Shown here piece by piece: positions 12,701 to 20,907 of a DNA stretch of 64,000 bases. The DNA is taken from positions 1-64,000 of the forward strand of contig DF241597.1 of NCBI GenBank assembly GCA_000507305.1, in the 5' to 3' direction. Position 1 is the first letter of the stretch. Every line of letters starts with the position of its first letter. The position numbers and the translations under genes are program-made. The notes below the pieces were generated by a model. It saw only the letters and a program-made list of their open reading frames with translations. It had not been told where the DNA came from and did no database searches. This DNA comes from Breviolum minutum Mf 1.05b.01. Its lineage: Eukaryota > Sar > Dinophyceae > Suessiales > Symbiodiniaceae.

Positions 12701-15700
12701 GGGGTAGGCTTTCCTTACTTTTCACTACCTTTTGGGGTGACCTTGGCGGCCAATCATTCCAGCCCACCCTTGGATCGGCCGAAACAGCCAAAAAAAACTA
12801 GCCCAAAAGCCAGGTGTCATTCTATGGCACCAACCCAAACAAGGCACTTTTTTCATGGAAGTCCTTCAAAAATTTACACAAAAAAATTGTAGCTGCAAGT
12901 TTGATCCCCCCAAAAATTAGTGGGGTGGCATTCAATGAACCCTGCAACTCAAACTTTGATATCAGTTGATTAACTCAAACTTTTGGGAAAAAAAACTCAA
13001 CCAAACCTACCCTTGAAAACCCATCCCTGTAACCAGCAAGGTACAGAAGATGGCCATGCCCAAGACCAAGAGTAAGTTTGAAAGCACAGACCCCAACCTC
13101 AGAGAGTAAAAAAAATGTACGAGAGAAAAAAAGGCTCCAGAGTGAAAGTTTTTGTGTCCTAGGTGTGCGTCTATTAATTGTTATATCTATACTTATATTT
13201 CCATGTATATATATATATATCTCTTTATATTTTTTATATCTACATGAATGTTTATATCTATCGTTTTAATTGTATTTATGTTTGTATTTGTATCTATATT
13301 CATGTTTATATCTATGTTAATGTTCATATCTAAAGAAATATGACATACATAAAAATGAATCTAAATATAGATTGTGTGGGAAACCTACCATGTCAACCCA
13401 AGTGTCATTTCTGTGTGATTGTCATATTTGACAAGAATATGTTCAATTGCGAGATCCATTTACTATATAAAGATGAACTAACTTCTTGGAAAGAAATTCA
13501 ACGAAATGCTTCACAAAAGGTTTTCAAACCAACTGATCATGGAAATCCTACATGCCCCCCTGAAAACTAACGTGGCACCTGAAAATAAACCCCTAGAAAA
13601 GGAGATTTTTATTGAAACCATCATTTTTAGGGTCCATGTTACTTGTTTTCAGGGGGGTAACTTCTCCCCAAAAAAACAAAGCTTCAAAAACCAAGAAGGG
13701 TTTTAAAAGATGGCCTTCTAAAAAAGAAAATGATGAATCCTTTATTGGGAACCCACGTCCAAACCCGCCAAAGCGGAGGTAGTTTTCCGATGGCTTTTGT
13801 CCTCTGATCGAAGTTCATGGGTCAAATCCTTTTCCAAATGAGCCACTCGTTCAAAACCCGGCCGGATACTTTCCATGAAATACTGGTTGCTTAATAGTGA
13901 TCCACATAATGGTTTATGAAATAATCCCCATAAAAGCTCTGTAGTATAATCCCCGGGCCCCTAAACAACTAGGAGCCCTTTGTTCATTGCTCAAATAATA
14001 TCCTAAAGGATCGATTTTTGAGAAAATGCCTAAAGGTGAGGCTTTTTAAAGCCCTGAAACCCATGAAACCTTGGTTGATAAAAAATAAAAGTGACCTAGA
14101 ATTGCAAGAAGCTAAACAATGTCTCCGAAGCCAAACTCTGATGTTTTTTCTTAAAACTGCAAGGTTGCAACAAGAGATTGATTGAAAAATGTCTTATTCG
14201 AATCCAATTCGTGATTCAAAAGCAGCCTTACATCTTATACAACTTCTTAAGTGTCAAACCCCAGCAACAAAAAACTCCAAAAAAAATGGTCATTCTTCTT
14301 TTGCACCCCTCGTTTTTTCATATAAAAACCCAACCAACCAGAATTTTTGTCAAAAACGGAGCAAAATCACCAGATTCCCAATTGTCTCTGAATTCCAAGG
14401 GGCAGGTTGCCCTGCACAACTTCTACCAACAGCAGCACTTACACCTCCAGCCATTTCCGTCGTGGCTTTAGCACCTTCNTTCGTGATTCAAAAGCAGCCT
14501 TACATCTTATACAACTTCTTAAGTGTCAAACCCCAGCAACAAAAAACTCCAAAAAAAATGGTCATTCTTCTTTTGCACCCCTCGTTTTTTCATATAAAAA
14601 CCCAACCAACCAGAATTTTTGTCAAAAACGGAGCAAAATCACCAGATTCCCAATTGTCTCTGAATTCCAAGGGGCAGGTTGCCCTGCACAACTTCTACCA
14701 ACCCAGCTTTGACCGCCTGGAAAATCGTGACCCGAGTACGTGCTCGCCCAGATGGCACCGAATCAAATCAAAACCACAATTTTTTAAAACATGTGGGGGG
14801 TTCCTAAAATAGTGGTACCCCAAAATGGATGATTCATAATGGAAACCCCTATTAAAATGGACGATTTGGGGGTACCACTATTTTTGGAAACATCCATATG
14901 ATCTGTCAAATGTGAAACAATTGCTCGGCCTTTCTGCCTTTACTTATATAAGCCACTGCATAGTGAACAAATACTGTTACTGCTGGTTCAATTGTACCAA
15001 GGAGGCCTTGATGTACTAGATAAAACTCCAGAGAATGACATCACGGCTCCTGCTTGGGAATGATGTCAACACATTTTCTGTGTTGCAGATACGACCAGTA
15101 TCTGTTACTTCCTTCAAACAATTCCAACTTAGTTAAAACACTGGGCTTAGTATGAGCCAATGGTCCACAATTTCATACTATCAGTTGGGATACTGTCCTT
15201 AGCTATCCCAATAAATGCACCAGGGTAAAAGTAGATTCGGCACATGAAATGCCGTATATGTTCGCCCTGTACTAACCTACGTTTTCAGGACTGTGCCATG
15301 TTGACCACAAGGTGGCTTGGATGATTTCACCATAGGGATATTCATCACCCAAGAGCTACAACTGATCCAAGGCCCACAAAGAAGCTGAAAGAAAATCACC
15401 CTGAAATGAAGATCGAGAATAAAAACAAAACTCCCATGTTTCGAAAGGCAAATGGAATCATATTTCACCATCAGCTAGCTTTCCCTGAAATTTCGCCGGT
15501 GTCCCATTTCCCTTACTAAACGCTACCTTTTTGGGGGCCCAAAACTCATGTGAGGTCGCTATTTTTCGCCCAAAGACTCCTCCAAAACAAGGTCCAAACT
15601 CCAACCGAAACAAGGGTCTGGGTTCCAGGTAATGGCTAAACCAACCCGTTCGAAAAATATTGAACTTGGATCATTTCCCCAATTTTGGTTGTATTGATGT

Positions 15701-16238
15701 CTTGCAATTTTTTTGGAAGGTGGTCCATCAACTTAACACCCTAAAAAAATTCAGAGTGTATAAACCAACCTTCGTCAAATCTCCACGAAAACACATGTTT
15801 TTTCAAAAACAGCCCGTTTGAGGCCTGCATGCACATAATCATCTCCTGACGCACCAAAACCACGGGTCATGTGTAGGGTGGGCGTCCCCAATGACGGCCC
15901 CCGAGCGATGTCCAAACGTCCCAACACAACTGATCGCTTATGACTTGTAACTTGTTTCTGGGTGTTTGGCCAGACGAGACCAGAAATCTACCCTCCCTAG
16001 AACTAACAGCAAAAGCCCCTGAAAATGGATGGTCGGAAGATGATTCATTACCTTTTGGAGCCTTTTGGTATATAAGGGGTTTTTTCAGTATACTGCCAAT
16101 TGGGTAATTATATATCACCGATCCCACCTATTAAGGGAACCAGAAACAATTGACTTTAGGCCTATTTTTCAGGGCCGTTTCCTTGCTGTTAGTTTCGCCA
16201 AGTTTCGACGGCGTTGCCAAAGGTGGCATTGAGAAGTC
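2257..16238 (-). CDS. Ca2+/H+ antiporter (CAX family), partial, at least 15 exons
   Basis: Cation/proton exchanger of the CaCA superfamily, expected in an acidic-compartment membrane, moving Ca2+ against H+. Fifteen minus-strand exons, listed separately, join without breaking phase into about 257 residues. In order they match CAX landmarks: LLNATFGNAVE (first alpha repeat), QATLLGSVLSNLLLVLGM, an SR-containing helix leading to YFQLGTH, an acidic run, LSVAGSACLLILCTL, CSENLVDSIEG, FIGVILLPIVGNAAEHA (second alpha repeat), KLDLAIGVSVGSS, and GWYFGTP. Both GNA(V/A)E motifs with their acidic residues are intact. Missing are the first helix region, upstream of 16238 (a possible exon ends near 16634 but is weak), and the last helices, probably left of the window. 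Introns include GA- and GC-type donors. The family call is from remembered consensus; exon borders are inferred by phase. Confidence 0.93.
3063..3123 (-). CDS. CAX exon 14
   Basis: Acceptor gcaag|GAAGTTAG, donor GTG|GTACCA. Reads KLDLAIGVSVGSSTQIALFV, a near-consensus CAX helix that directly follows the second alpha repeat. The first base completes the Gly codon of exon 13, giving ...YRG-KLD. Confidence 0.93.
3545..3632. repeat. Family S repeat copy
   Basis: Contains ggatgactccaaacca, gttcaccaaacattcattg, atggttgcttaa and ggtaccagg in the order seen at 541-662 and 18766-18890. Lies inside a CAX intron. Confidence 0.5.
3922..4040. repeat. Family E palindromic element
   Basis: tactgttgatgg at one end and ccatcaacag at the other, with cccaggtggt in the right half. 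Same arms at 5966, 22076, 36340, 50917 and 63756. Intronic. Confidence 0.75.
4115..4155. repeat. (TA)n microsatellite
   Basis: Two runs of alternating TA separated by ttatatg. Similar short TA tracts occur at about 10240, 13205, 16372, 38382 and 50585. Confidence 0.9.
4164..4270. repeat. Family B element, diverged
   Basis: Starts ccctccctgaaactacc and ends gagctgttaaacttccgg, imperfect arms of the ccctgaaactaacatag family. Confidence 0.6.
4916..4995 (-). CDS. CAX exon 13, second alpha repeat
   Basis: Acceptor tgtag|GCTTTC after a T-rich tract, donor CGTGG|GTACC. Reads FIGVILLPIVGNAAEH then ATAVTSAYRG. GNAAEH is the second cation-binding signature; the Glu is expected to line the transport site. 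Phase 0 to 2. Confidence 0.96.
5015..5170. repeat. Family O long palindrome
   Basis: catgggaatttaaggtaccc at 5019-5041 is mirrored by ggtaccttaaattcccatg at 5151-5169. Inside, aagaaataagcc..ttaagggaa pairs with cccttaataaggccttattt. The stem is more than 50 bp per arm with a short loop. Related sequence lies near 32445-32515 and 43855-43895. Confidence 0.85.
5580..5690. repeat. Family B element
   Basis: cacccctgaaaactaacatg at the left and a cattttcaggggtgtatg block at the right form the imperfect ends. Confidence 0.6.
5966..6070. repeat. Family E palindromic element
   Basis: atactgttgatggacaaaat..gcaccacc at the left is mirrored by ggtggtgcaggatg..tccatcaac at the right, with the shared core cccgttatttatag. 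Lies in the CAX intron after exon 12. Confidence 0.85.
6485..6546 (-). CDS. CAX exon 12
   Basis: Acceptor ctccag|GATGTT, donor AAG|GTGTGAG. Reads CSENLVDSIEGVSTKYGLPK; CAX proteins have (C/S)E(F/Y)LVDSIEG here. The leading GA completes a Gly codon with the last base of exon 11; the exit is phase 0 into exon 13. Confidence 0.93.
7359..7427 (-). CDS. CAX exon 11
   Basis: Reads EEAHLSVAGSACLLILC then TLVVA. It holds the end of the acidic stretch and the following helix. The 3' end needs an intron starting GA (GCAG|GACACG) to keep phase with exon 12; the nearby canonical donor CACGG|GTGAAA would break phase. Acceptor ggcag|AGGAGG. Confidence 0.85.
8642..8709 (-). CDS. CAX exon 10
   Basis: Acceptor acacaag|GTATTTC, donor GAGG|GTGAGG. 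Reads YFLFLYFQLGTHAYLF then VDDGAE. YLFFQLKTH-type sequence is a CAX landmark, followed by the acidic loop. GC-rich open sequence continues upstream to 8770, but phase with exon 9 fits only this start. Confidence 0.92.
8934..9043. repeat. Family A palindromic element
   Basis: atatgggggtttcc..ggtacccccaaa and gggggtacc..ggaaacacccatat. Flanking atatg on both sides may be a target duplication or part of the arm. In a CAX intron. Confidence 0.85.
9370..9421 (-). CDS. CAX exon 9
   Basis: Acceptor ccacag|GCGATG, donor TTGGT|GTACC. Reads DEVLMISRLCSLFLSL; the SR just before a helix is the usual LSRG..I position of CAX proteins. The last GT joins exon 10 to give V-YFLFLYFQL. Confidence 0.9.
9694..9744. 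repeat. (ATC)n microsatellite
   Basis: About fifteen tandem atc/cat triplets; the Asp-run frame on the minus strand comes from this tract. Confidence 0.95.
9855..9879 (-). CDS. CAX exon 8, 25-nt microexon (tentative)
   Basis: Acceptor tctccaag|GGGCCC; reads GPWHEPAE plus one base, giving Ser across the junction with exon 9. The donor would be GC (A|GCTGAA). It lies in the variable, acidic loop, so support is phase and splice context only. The adjoining frame, with FSEFSDDSPWLYL at 9770-9835, is an alternative I could not place. Confidence 0.55.
10625..10680 (-). CDS. CAX exon 7
   Basis: Acceptor cgccag|GACGG, donor TCA|GTATGG. Reads RTVSRGFLSMVIVVVPFS, in the place of the S.LLLLAV..L.IP.. 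helix. The spacing from the preceding aromatic residues to Pro agrees with the family within a few residues. Confidence 0.72.
11263..11345. repeat. Family B element
   Basis: cctgaaactaacataaccc at the left, then gccatcccaaaaggaaat, and an inverted ttcaggttctatgttaaact end. Confidence 0.7.
11536..11645. repeat. Family I palindromic element
   Basis: acaaggtgggcccc at the left pairs with ggggcccaccttgt at the right. Similar elements lie near 24025, 25570, 38075, 44085 and 52370. Confidence 0.8.
11700..12350. other. CAX intron sequence, nothing else recognised
   Basis: No exon, palindrome or tandem repeat stood out here by eye. Confidence 0.4.
12354..12372 (-). CDS. CAX exon 6, 19-nt microexon (tentative)
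   Basis: Reads LEFSQR plus one base, with a strong donor CGTG|GTGAGT and a weaker acceptor (caaaag|TTGG, not AG|G). Phase 0 to 1 bridges exons 5 and 7. It would supply the Q.FN..A-like stretch before the next helix. Confidence 0.5.
12681..12713 (-). CDS. CAX exon 5, 33-nt microexon (tentative)
   Basis: Acceptor agtaag|GAAAGC, donor AGG|GTAAGG. Reads ESLPQMAETFR. Phase 0 to 0. ETF matches the E(Q)TFN element that normally follows LGM.FF. Confidence 0.6.
13034..13097 (-). CDS. CAX exon 4
   Basis: Acceptor tctgag|GTTGGG, donor CTG|GTTACA. Reads LGSVLSNLLLVLGMAIFCTL, one of the most conserved CAX segments (LLGSILSNLLLVLGM). Phase 2 to 0. Confidence 0.95.
13553..13662. repeat. Family B element
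   Basis: gcccccctgaaaactaacgt at the left; catgttacttgttttcaggg at the right. Confidence 0.75.
13865..13990. repeat. Family L repeat copy
   Basis: Contains gaaatactggttgcttaata, taatggtttatgaaataatc, gggcccctaaacaac and gttcattgctcaa, the block order shared by seven copies in the window. Confidence 0.75.
14208..14702. repeat. 223-bp direct duplication around an N, likely assembly artefact
   Basis: 14208-14430 and 14480-14702 appear identical (offset 272). Between them, 14430-14478 is an exact 49-bp match to 17010-17058 inside the Gly-Pro-His gene, followed by a single N at 14479. This is the pattern expected if two overlapping contigs, one ending in a chimeric read, were joined by a one-base gap. 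Confidence 0.85.
14796..14900. repeat. Family A palindromic element
   Basis: gggttcctaaaatagtggta at the left; ggtaccactatttttggaaa at the right, then catccatatg. Confidence 0.85.
15309..15355 (-). CDS. CAX exon 3
   Basis: Acceptor gttgtag|CTCTTG, donor ACCTT|GTGGTC. Reads LLGDEYPYGEIIQAT; its last two bases plus exon 4 give LLGS. The family has GEI..VQASLLGS at this point. Confidence 0.88.
15470..15565. repeat. Family P element
   Basis: atttcaccatcagctagctt, cccatttcccttactaaac and gtgaggtcgctatttt recur in the same order at 20425-20515. Lies in the CAX intron next to exon 3. Confidence 0.65.
15825..15845 (-). CDS. CAX exon 2, 21-nt microexon
   Basis: Acceptor gcgtcag|GAGATG; seven codons EMIMCMQ; donor CAG|GCCTCA, a GC-type donor. 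With exon 1 it completes GNAVE, the first signature motif. Confidence 0.8.
15990..16200. repeat. Family B-like element, extended
   Basis: ctaccctccctagaactaac at the left and cttgctgttagtttcgcc at the right. At about 205 bp it is longer than other copies. The right arm ends about 7 bp from CAX exon 1. Confidence 0.6.
16207..16238 (-). CDS. CAX exon 1 of those found, first alpha repeat
   Basis: Acceptor caaccag|GACTTC. Reads LLNATFGNAV, practically the family consensus. The best join to exon 2 uses a GA donor (GTC|GAAACT), giving NAV-EM. The leading GA needs a preceding exon that ends in one base; a frame ending KEGLLG near 16634 is possible but weak. Confidence 0.93.
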
Positions 16239-16371
16239 CTGGTTGAGAAGTACCGCTGTTTTTGTTGGGGGCCGGGCAAAACAAAAAAAAACACATGAAA
16301 ATTGTGGTTATCCTAGTATATTTTGTATGGTTTGTTGCCAAAACACTATAACAGTGGGCCCTGAATCATGT

Positions 16372-16402
16372 GATATATATATATATATGTAGTATATATA
16401 AA
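16372..16402. repeat. (TA)n tract
   Basis: Alternating TA with one interruption (tatatgtagtatata). Confidence 0.85.
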
Positions 16403-16812
16403 TCTCACACATACACGTATAATGAGGGTATTCTCCGAACTTGACCCACATTTTCTTTTGGAAGAAGTGTTGCCTAGTAATCATGAAGGAAGCAGCACCG
16501 TATCATGGGTGAGTTCAACCGGTTGAACCAGAATCTGACCAGCAACCCCCACATCGTAAGAAACAACGGGTTAAGTCATACTCGAGACTCTACAGCATGA
16601 GACCCCTCTTCGTTGTAAGTTTGTGAAGGAAACCCAATAGACCCTCCTTCTGAGAGCTCTCGCAAGTGCTGAGTTTGTTGTACAATTTGCTTCTGTACAA
16701 GTCGACTTGCGCGACCAAAGTGCAACAACACTTCCAAAATTCATTCACCGCCATCATTTCAGTTGAATCAACTACTTTCCAAACTTCAATGGCCTGAAAA
16801 ACGGTCAAGATT

Positions 16813-17250
16813 TCAAGGATGCCATCCATGTGGTCCATGAGGTCCACCATGAGGTCCATGAGGTCCACCATGAGGTCCATGAGGTCCACCATGGGGTCCA
16901 CCATGGGGTCCATGAGGTCCACCGTGGGGTCCATGAGGTCCACAATGGGGTCGTGGGCGACGGTGCGGACCTGGACCACCACGCAAGGATTTCAACTTCT
17001 CTCCCAGTACAGCAGCACTTACACCTCCAGCCATTTCCGTCGTGGCTTTAGCACCTTCAAGAGCTTCGGGCTTCAAGTTTTTCACAGCTTCATCTTCTGG
17101 GTTTGCTATCAAATCATGCAAATGATTTTCCTCATCTTCACCTTTTGCAGATTTCTCTGCAATTTCTGGGGTCGTGGAAGATTCGGACGCAGGCTCAAAA
17201 ACTTCGCCCTGCACGGTGAGTGCTAGCACCAATGAGATCAGCAGCTTCAT
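16813..17250 (-). CDS. Secreted Gly-Pro-His repeat protein
   Basis: Continuous 145-residue frame from ATG to TGA. Residues 1-15 (MKLLISLVLALTVQG) form a clear signal peptide. Residues 16-95 are acidic and mostly polar. From about 97 to the end the chain is made of GPHGPHGG-type repeats with about a dozen His, encoded by a ggtccatga/ggtccacca tandem DNA repeat. Known His-rich repeats bind metal ions such as Zn or Cu; that role here is inference. It lies upstream of the CAX gene on the same strand; a link in metal handling is only suggestive. A second frame (16590-16982) runs through the repeat and on to VWKVVDSTEMMAVNEFWKC; it may hold an exon of the next gene. The start is the only ATG before the hydrophobic stretch. 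Confidence 0.8.
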   Translation of the reverse strand: MKLLISLVLALTVQGEVFEPASESSTTPEIAEKSAKGEDEENHLHDLIANPEDEAVKNLKPEALEGAKATTEMAGGVSAAVLGEKLKSLRGGPGPHRRPRPHCGPHGPHGGPHGPHGGPHGGPHGPHGGPHGPHGGPHGPHGWHP

Positions 17251-18760
17251 GAGGGCAAATGGTCAGGGGCAAGAACACGGAGCCTAAATGCTTGAATCCA
17301 AAGATGCCAAATGCCAAATGCATGTCAATTTATTTACTGTATAAATCCATCAATGTCACAAAATCAAAAATATAAATCCGTCAATGTCACAAAATCCAAA
17401 ACTTGTTCAACATAAACGAGGCCCATCGTCAGTTCTATTGAAACTCTTGGATCATGTCTCCCTCGTGTCCATCAACACTCCAGGAACAACAACATCATTC
17501 AGTTTCAAATGTTCAAATCCCGAATTTGCCGGCTTCGAGCTTTGTAAGTGATTTGCTTTCACTTCCAAGATCCTTTACATTCACTGCTCATGAATGCTCA
17601 TCACGGAATTGCACAGCCCAGCTAGTTTTTGTTAGAGGGGGTACAGTAAATTTTGGAAGCTAACTAAACAACCAACCGAAGGTATTTTGTTTTGCACCAC
17701 AATTTCCGTTCGCTCCTTTTTTCGTACGTTTTCCAACAGGGTCCAACCCAACAACTGCCCTCCTTGCAGCAATCTGATTGTCGATTTTTCCAAGTTCACC
17801 ACCAGCACCCGCTCCCCCAAAAAAAAGTTGACCCCCCACTTAGCAGCGTGACGCACACCACACCGAGCTGCTCTGATTTTTATCTTTTTCCGGAAAGGCT
17901 GGTTCCAAGCAACCCAACAATCTGACAGTGGAAAAACCATGGTCCCCAACCCCTCACGCAGTGTCCTTTGCACCTGCGACTTTTGAAGGGGGACGCCTTT
18001 GTTTGGAAACTCCACTTTTTTGGTGAAACGCCTTGCCTCACAGTGAGACGACTTTTCGGATCGATGCCTTGAAAATCAGAGACTTAACTGTTAAGATGTG
18101 GTGTTTCCACTGGCCATTTTTCCCAAAATGGACGACTCTTAACTCCTAAATGTTCCCTGCCCAACCAAAAGAAAGTCAACCCAAGAATAACCAAAAACTT
18201 GAATTTGGCGCCTGTTGCTGTAGGAAATGCAATTGAATTTTGGGGTTTGATGGTAACTTGCAATTCTTGCTCTGCTTTGCTTCAGGGCAAGAAATGACCA
18301 TGGGTCGTTGTCGCAAAATCCGGACCAACATTTACACCTCCTTCAAAAAAGAGTTCCAAGTTTTACGGCTTCCAAGAAACAGTTTGTTTCAGCACACGGA
18401 AAAAGGAGTGATTGCAATTTTCCCCCCCCAAAAAAAAAACGGTGGGGAAGGATTACACCTTCCATGTGCCCTTTGATTCTTTTTAAAGCAAGCCAGGTAC
18501 ACTCCGGTAAACTAACATAGCAATGGAAAATGTTTTTTTTTGTGCCTACTGGTCGATCAATTCCTTATATTTATCTACCAACCCAAACAAAGCATTTTCA
18601 AGGGCAAATCCACCAAATGGGTAACTTAATGACTCCTGTATAGAAATCTCCTTTCCCCCCTTCAAACCGAAATCTATCAAGATCAACAGCTGGATACTTC
18701 ACCGAAAAGTGTTTTGACATTTGACAGTTGAGACTTCAAATTTCTGGCTAGATTATAGTT
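17251..18760. other. Intergenic, no exon supported
   Basis: A minus-strand open frame at 17632-18015 lacks splice signals at its edges and reads as low-grade sequence. A TAATAA-free AT-rich stretch with two near copies of atccatcaatgtcacaaaat (17340-17395) is the only local repetition. Confidence 0.4.
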
Positions 18761-18765
18761 TATAT

Positions 18766-18890
18766 ACCTGGAACCCCAAACAACCATTTATAATTGGTTG
18801 TTTCAATTGGATGATTCCAAATCTTTATATAGAAAAGGTTGTTTGACCAAACATACATTTATGAATGGTTGTTTGCGCTTCCAGGTAAAT
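18766..18890. repeat. Family S palindromic element
   Basis: tacctggaaccccaaacaac..caattggatga..gtttgaccaaacat..atgaatggttgtttg..ccaggtaa. Outer arms acctgga / tccaggt and inner caaccatttata / atgaatggttg are inverted. Confidence 0.7.
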
Positions 18891-19148
18891 CATATACTAC
18901 TTCTTAAAATTGAACATTATTCTGCTCCCGCCAGTAAACTTGAATCGCGGCTAAAACCACCGTGTTTAATTATCCATCGGAGGCTTGGTAGTTTGAGTCA
19001 ATCCCATTGATTTCAAAGAAGCTGTATAACAAGGGTCATTAAAGTACCTATTTGGGGGAAGCTCCGACAAGCAGCAAACGTATGTAAATTGTGAAGGGAT
19101 TTCCCTTAGAATGCGTAGTGCTTATTCGGGGTTAGTGTCATGTAATGA

Positions 19149-19252
19149 CTAGTTGGTGGTTTCATGACCCCTTGAAAAAATATTAGTCAAAATGGGAATC
19201 TTCCCAAATAGAGGTGAAAATATAAAAAAAAATGAAACCACCACCCAGTAGA
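19149..19252. repeat. Family C palindromic element
   Basis: actagttggtggtttcat at the left, aaaatattagtcaaaatggg in the middle, gaaaccaccacccagtag at the right. Further copies at 21485, 34580, 37407, 48387, 52472, 61017 and 63655. Confidence 0.85.
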
Positions 19253-19769
19253 TGGTTGGAAGATGATTCATCTCCTTTCGGGGGAGCTGTTAGTTTCTGT
19301 ATAAAAATCAAAAAAATCCTTTTAAAAAAATTTAAGGTGAAACCACCACCCAGATGACCACTGTATCAGGATCTATTTCTTTGTCTTGAGAATGCGTTGG
19401 CATCGGCCACGACGGGACGGTCCCGTTCGGACCCCGTGATGCCCGTCGCCGGAAACGTCAAGGGCGAAAGGTTCGGACATGGCGGTGTTGGGTTGTGTTC
19501 ATCAAAGAGTTTGTCGATGACAGGTACATAAATACATCTTTTTCAAACATCATATTCTATGTCACATTGCATTCATATGCCGTATGATAGATTACAAACC
19601 TGAATTAAAGGGGCATTTAGTTGGGTACTGTTTTTTTTTCAAATACCTGTTTTAATTGCGAATTGCCCCGGATCTCTAAAACATGGCATACTGGAACCAC
19701 CGCTACAAGAAATTCAATCAAACCCCAAATAGCCTCCGTTTTCGCCACAAAATTCAACAATCAATCACC

Positions 19770-19915
19770 AAACATTTCAGGTACCTAAAATGGAGGAATC
19801 CTCACCCATATAAGCTGTATGGATCCGGCTTATAGATACGGGAAACCCACCCCGAAAATAGCCTGAAATAAGGTACAGTACCTCCATTCTAGGTACCTGA
19901 AACTTTCAGTGAATC
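19770..19915. repeat. Family N palindromic element
   Basis: catttcaggtacctaaaatg at the left; cattctaggtacctgaaact at the right. Internal ataagctgtatggatccggc pairs loosely with itself. Copies near 33680 and 39925. Confidence 0.8.
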
Positions 19916-20139
19916 AAAAACTGGATCATGATTTCATTCCCTTCTTTGGATCCTTTTGACATCAGGATAGGCGGTGAAATGCCAAGTATGGTATGATACT
20001 GTTGAAACAAAAAAAGTTCGCACAAAAAACTATGGATTTTGTTGTCTCCTATGAGCCTATGAGCATGAATCTTCACTGCTCCCCGGTTTTTGTTGTTGGC
20101 AAATTTTCCAAGTGAGCCACAAAAAAAAAACTTATCACT

Positions 20140-20275
20140 TTCCATGAAATACTGGATGTTTAATAGGGATCCGTATAATGGTTTCTGAAATAATCCCCAC
20201 AAAACTAGATAGGATTTCATCCCCTATATATACCCTAAACAACCAGGGGCCCCTTTTTGTTGATTGCTCAAATGA
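20140..20275. repeat. Family L repeat copy
   Basis: gaaatactggatgtttaata, gtttctgaaataatcccc, accaggggcccc and gattgctcaaat as in the other copies. Confidence 0.75.
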
Positions 20276-20410
20276 GAAAGTCAAACCCAACTGTTCATCC
20301 ACTGCAAGTCCCACAAACTCCAAACACCATCACGGTCCGAGTTGGTTGGGTTCATCGGGGATCATGGCAGCTGGGTTCATGGATATATGCAGCAAATCTC
20401 GACATCTATC

Positions 20411-20411
20411 N
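20411..20411. other. Single N
   Basis: One undetermined base between an L-type region and a family P copy. No duplication was seen across it, unlike the N at 14479. Confidence 0.95.
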
Positions 20412-20424
20412 CCAAATTATAATA

Positions 20425-20515
20425 TTTCACCAACCTAGGTTTCCCTGAAATAAGGGGATTTCCCTTACTAAACCACCATTTGGGGTGAGGTCGTGTGAGG
20501 TCGCTATAATTTGAC
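20425..20515. repeat. Family P element
   Basis: atttcaccaacctaggtttc, cctgaaataaggggatttcc, ccaccatttggggtgaggtc and ggtcgctataattt. Best-preserved copy in the window. Confidence 0.75.
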
Positions 20516-20777
20516 TCAACCAAGTGACGGTTCCAAGGCTTCTTCCGCAGTTTGACAGATGCGAGGTTGTCGTCCCAAGCGCACCGTGTTCCTCCCAAGG
20601 ATTGGGGATTGTTTGCGGCACGCCCTAAGAATCGAAACTTGCACCAGGACATGTTTAAATGTTACCCTGGAAGTCCAAAAAAAATCGAATTAAAATATAG
20701 GTTTCCAAGAAGTGGTGATTTTAATCTTTGTAAACCATGTACTTGAACAATTCATACTTCAATAGTTTGTATTGTAT

Positions 20778-20907
20778 TCCCTAAGAATCCAGATATGTCC
20801 TAAGGGATTACCCCTAAGCCTATGTTCCATTATGTTCCTATTCTGCGGGAATGGGATGTTTTGACCGTCAATCCTATTCGATCGGGAGGGGTCTGGATTC
20901 TTACAAG
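20778..20907. repeat. Family F palindromic element
   Basis: cctaagaatccagatatgtc at the left, gggatgttttgaccgtcaat in the centre, ggggtctggattcttacaag at the right. Copies at 48918 and 55095, and a fragment near 56015. Confidence 0.85.

Noticed and set aside
16819..17226. Plus-strand frame of MRSTMRSM repeats
   Set aside because: Antisense of the GPH tandem repeat; no start context or other support.
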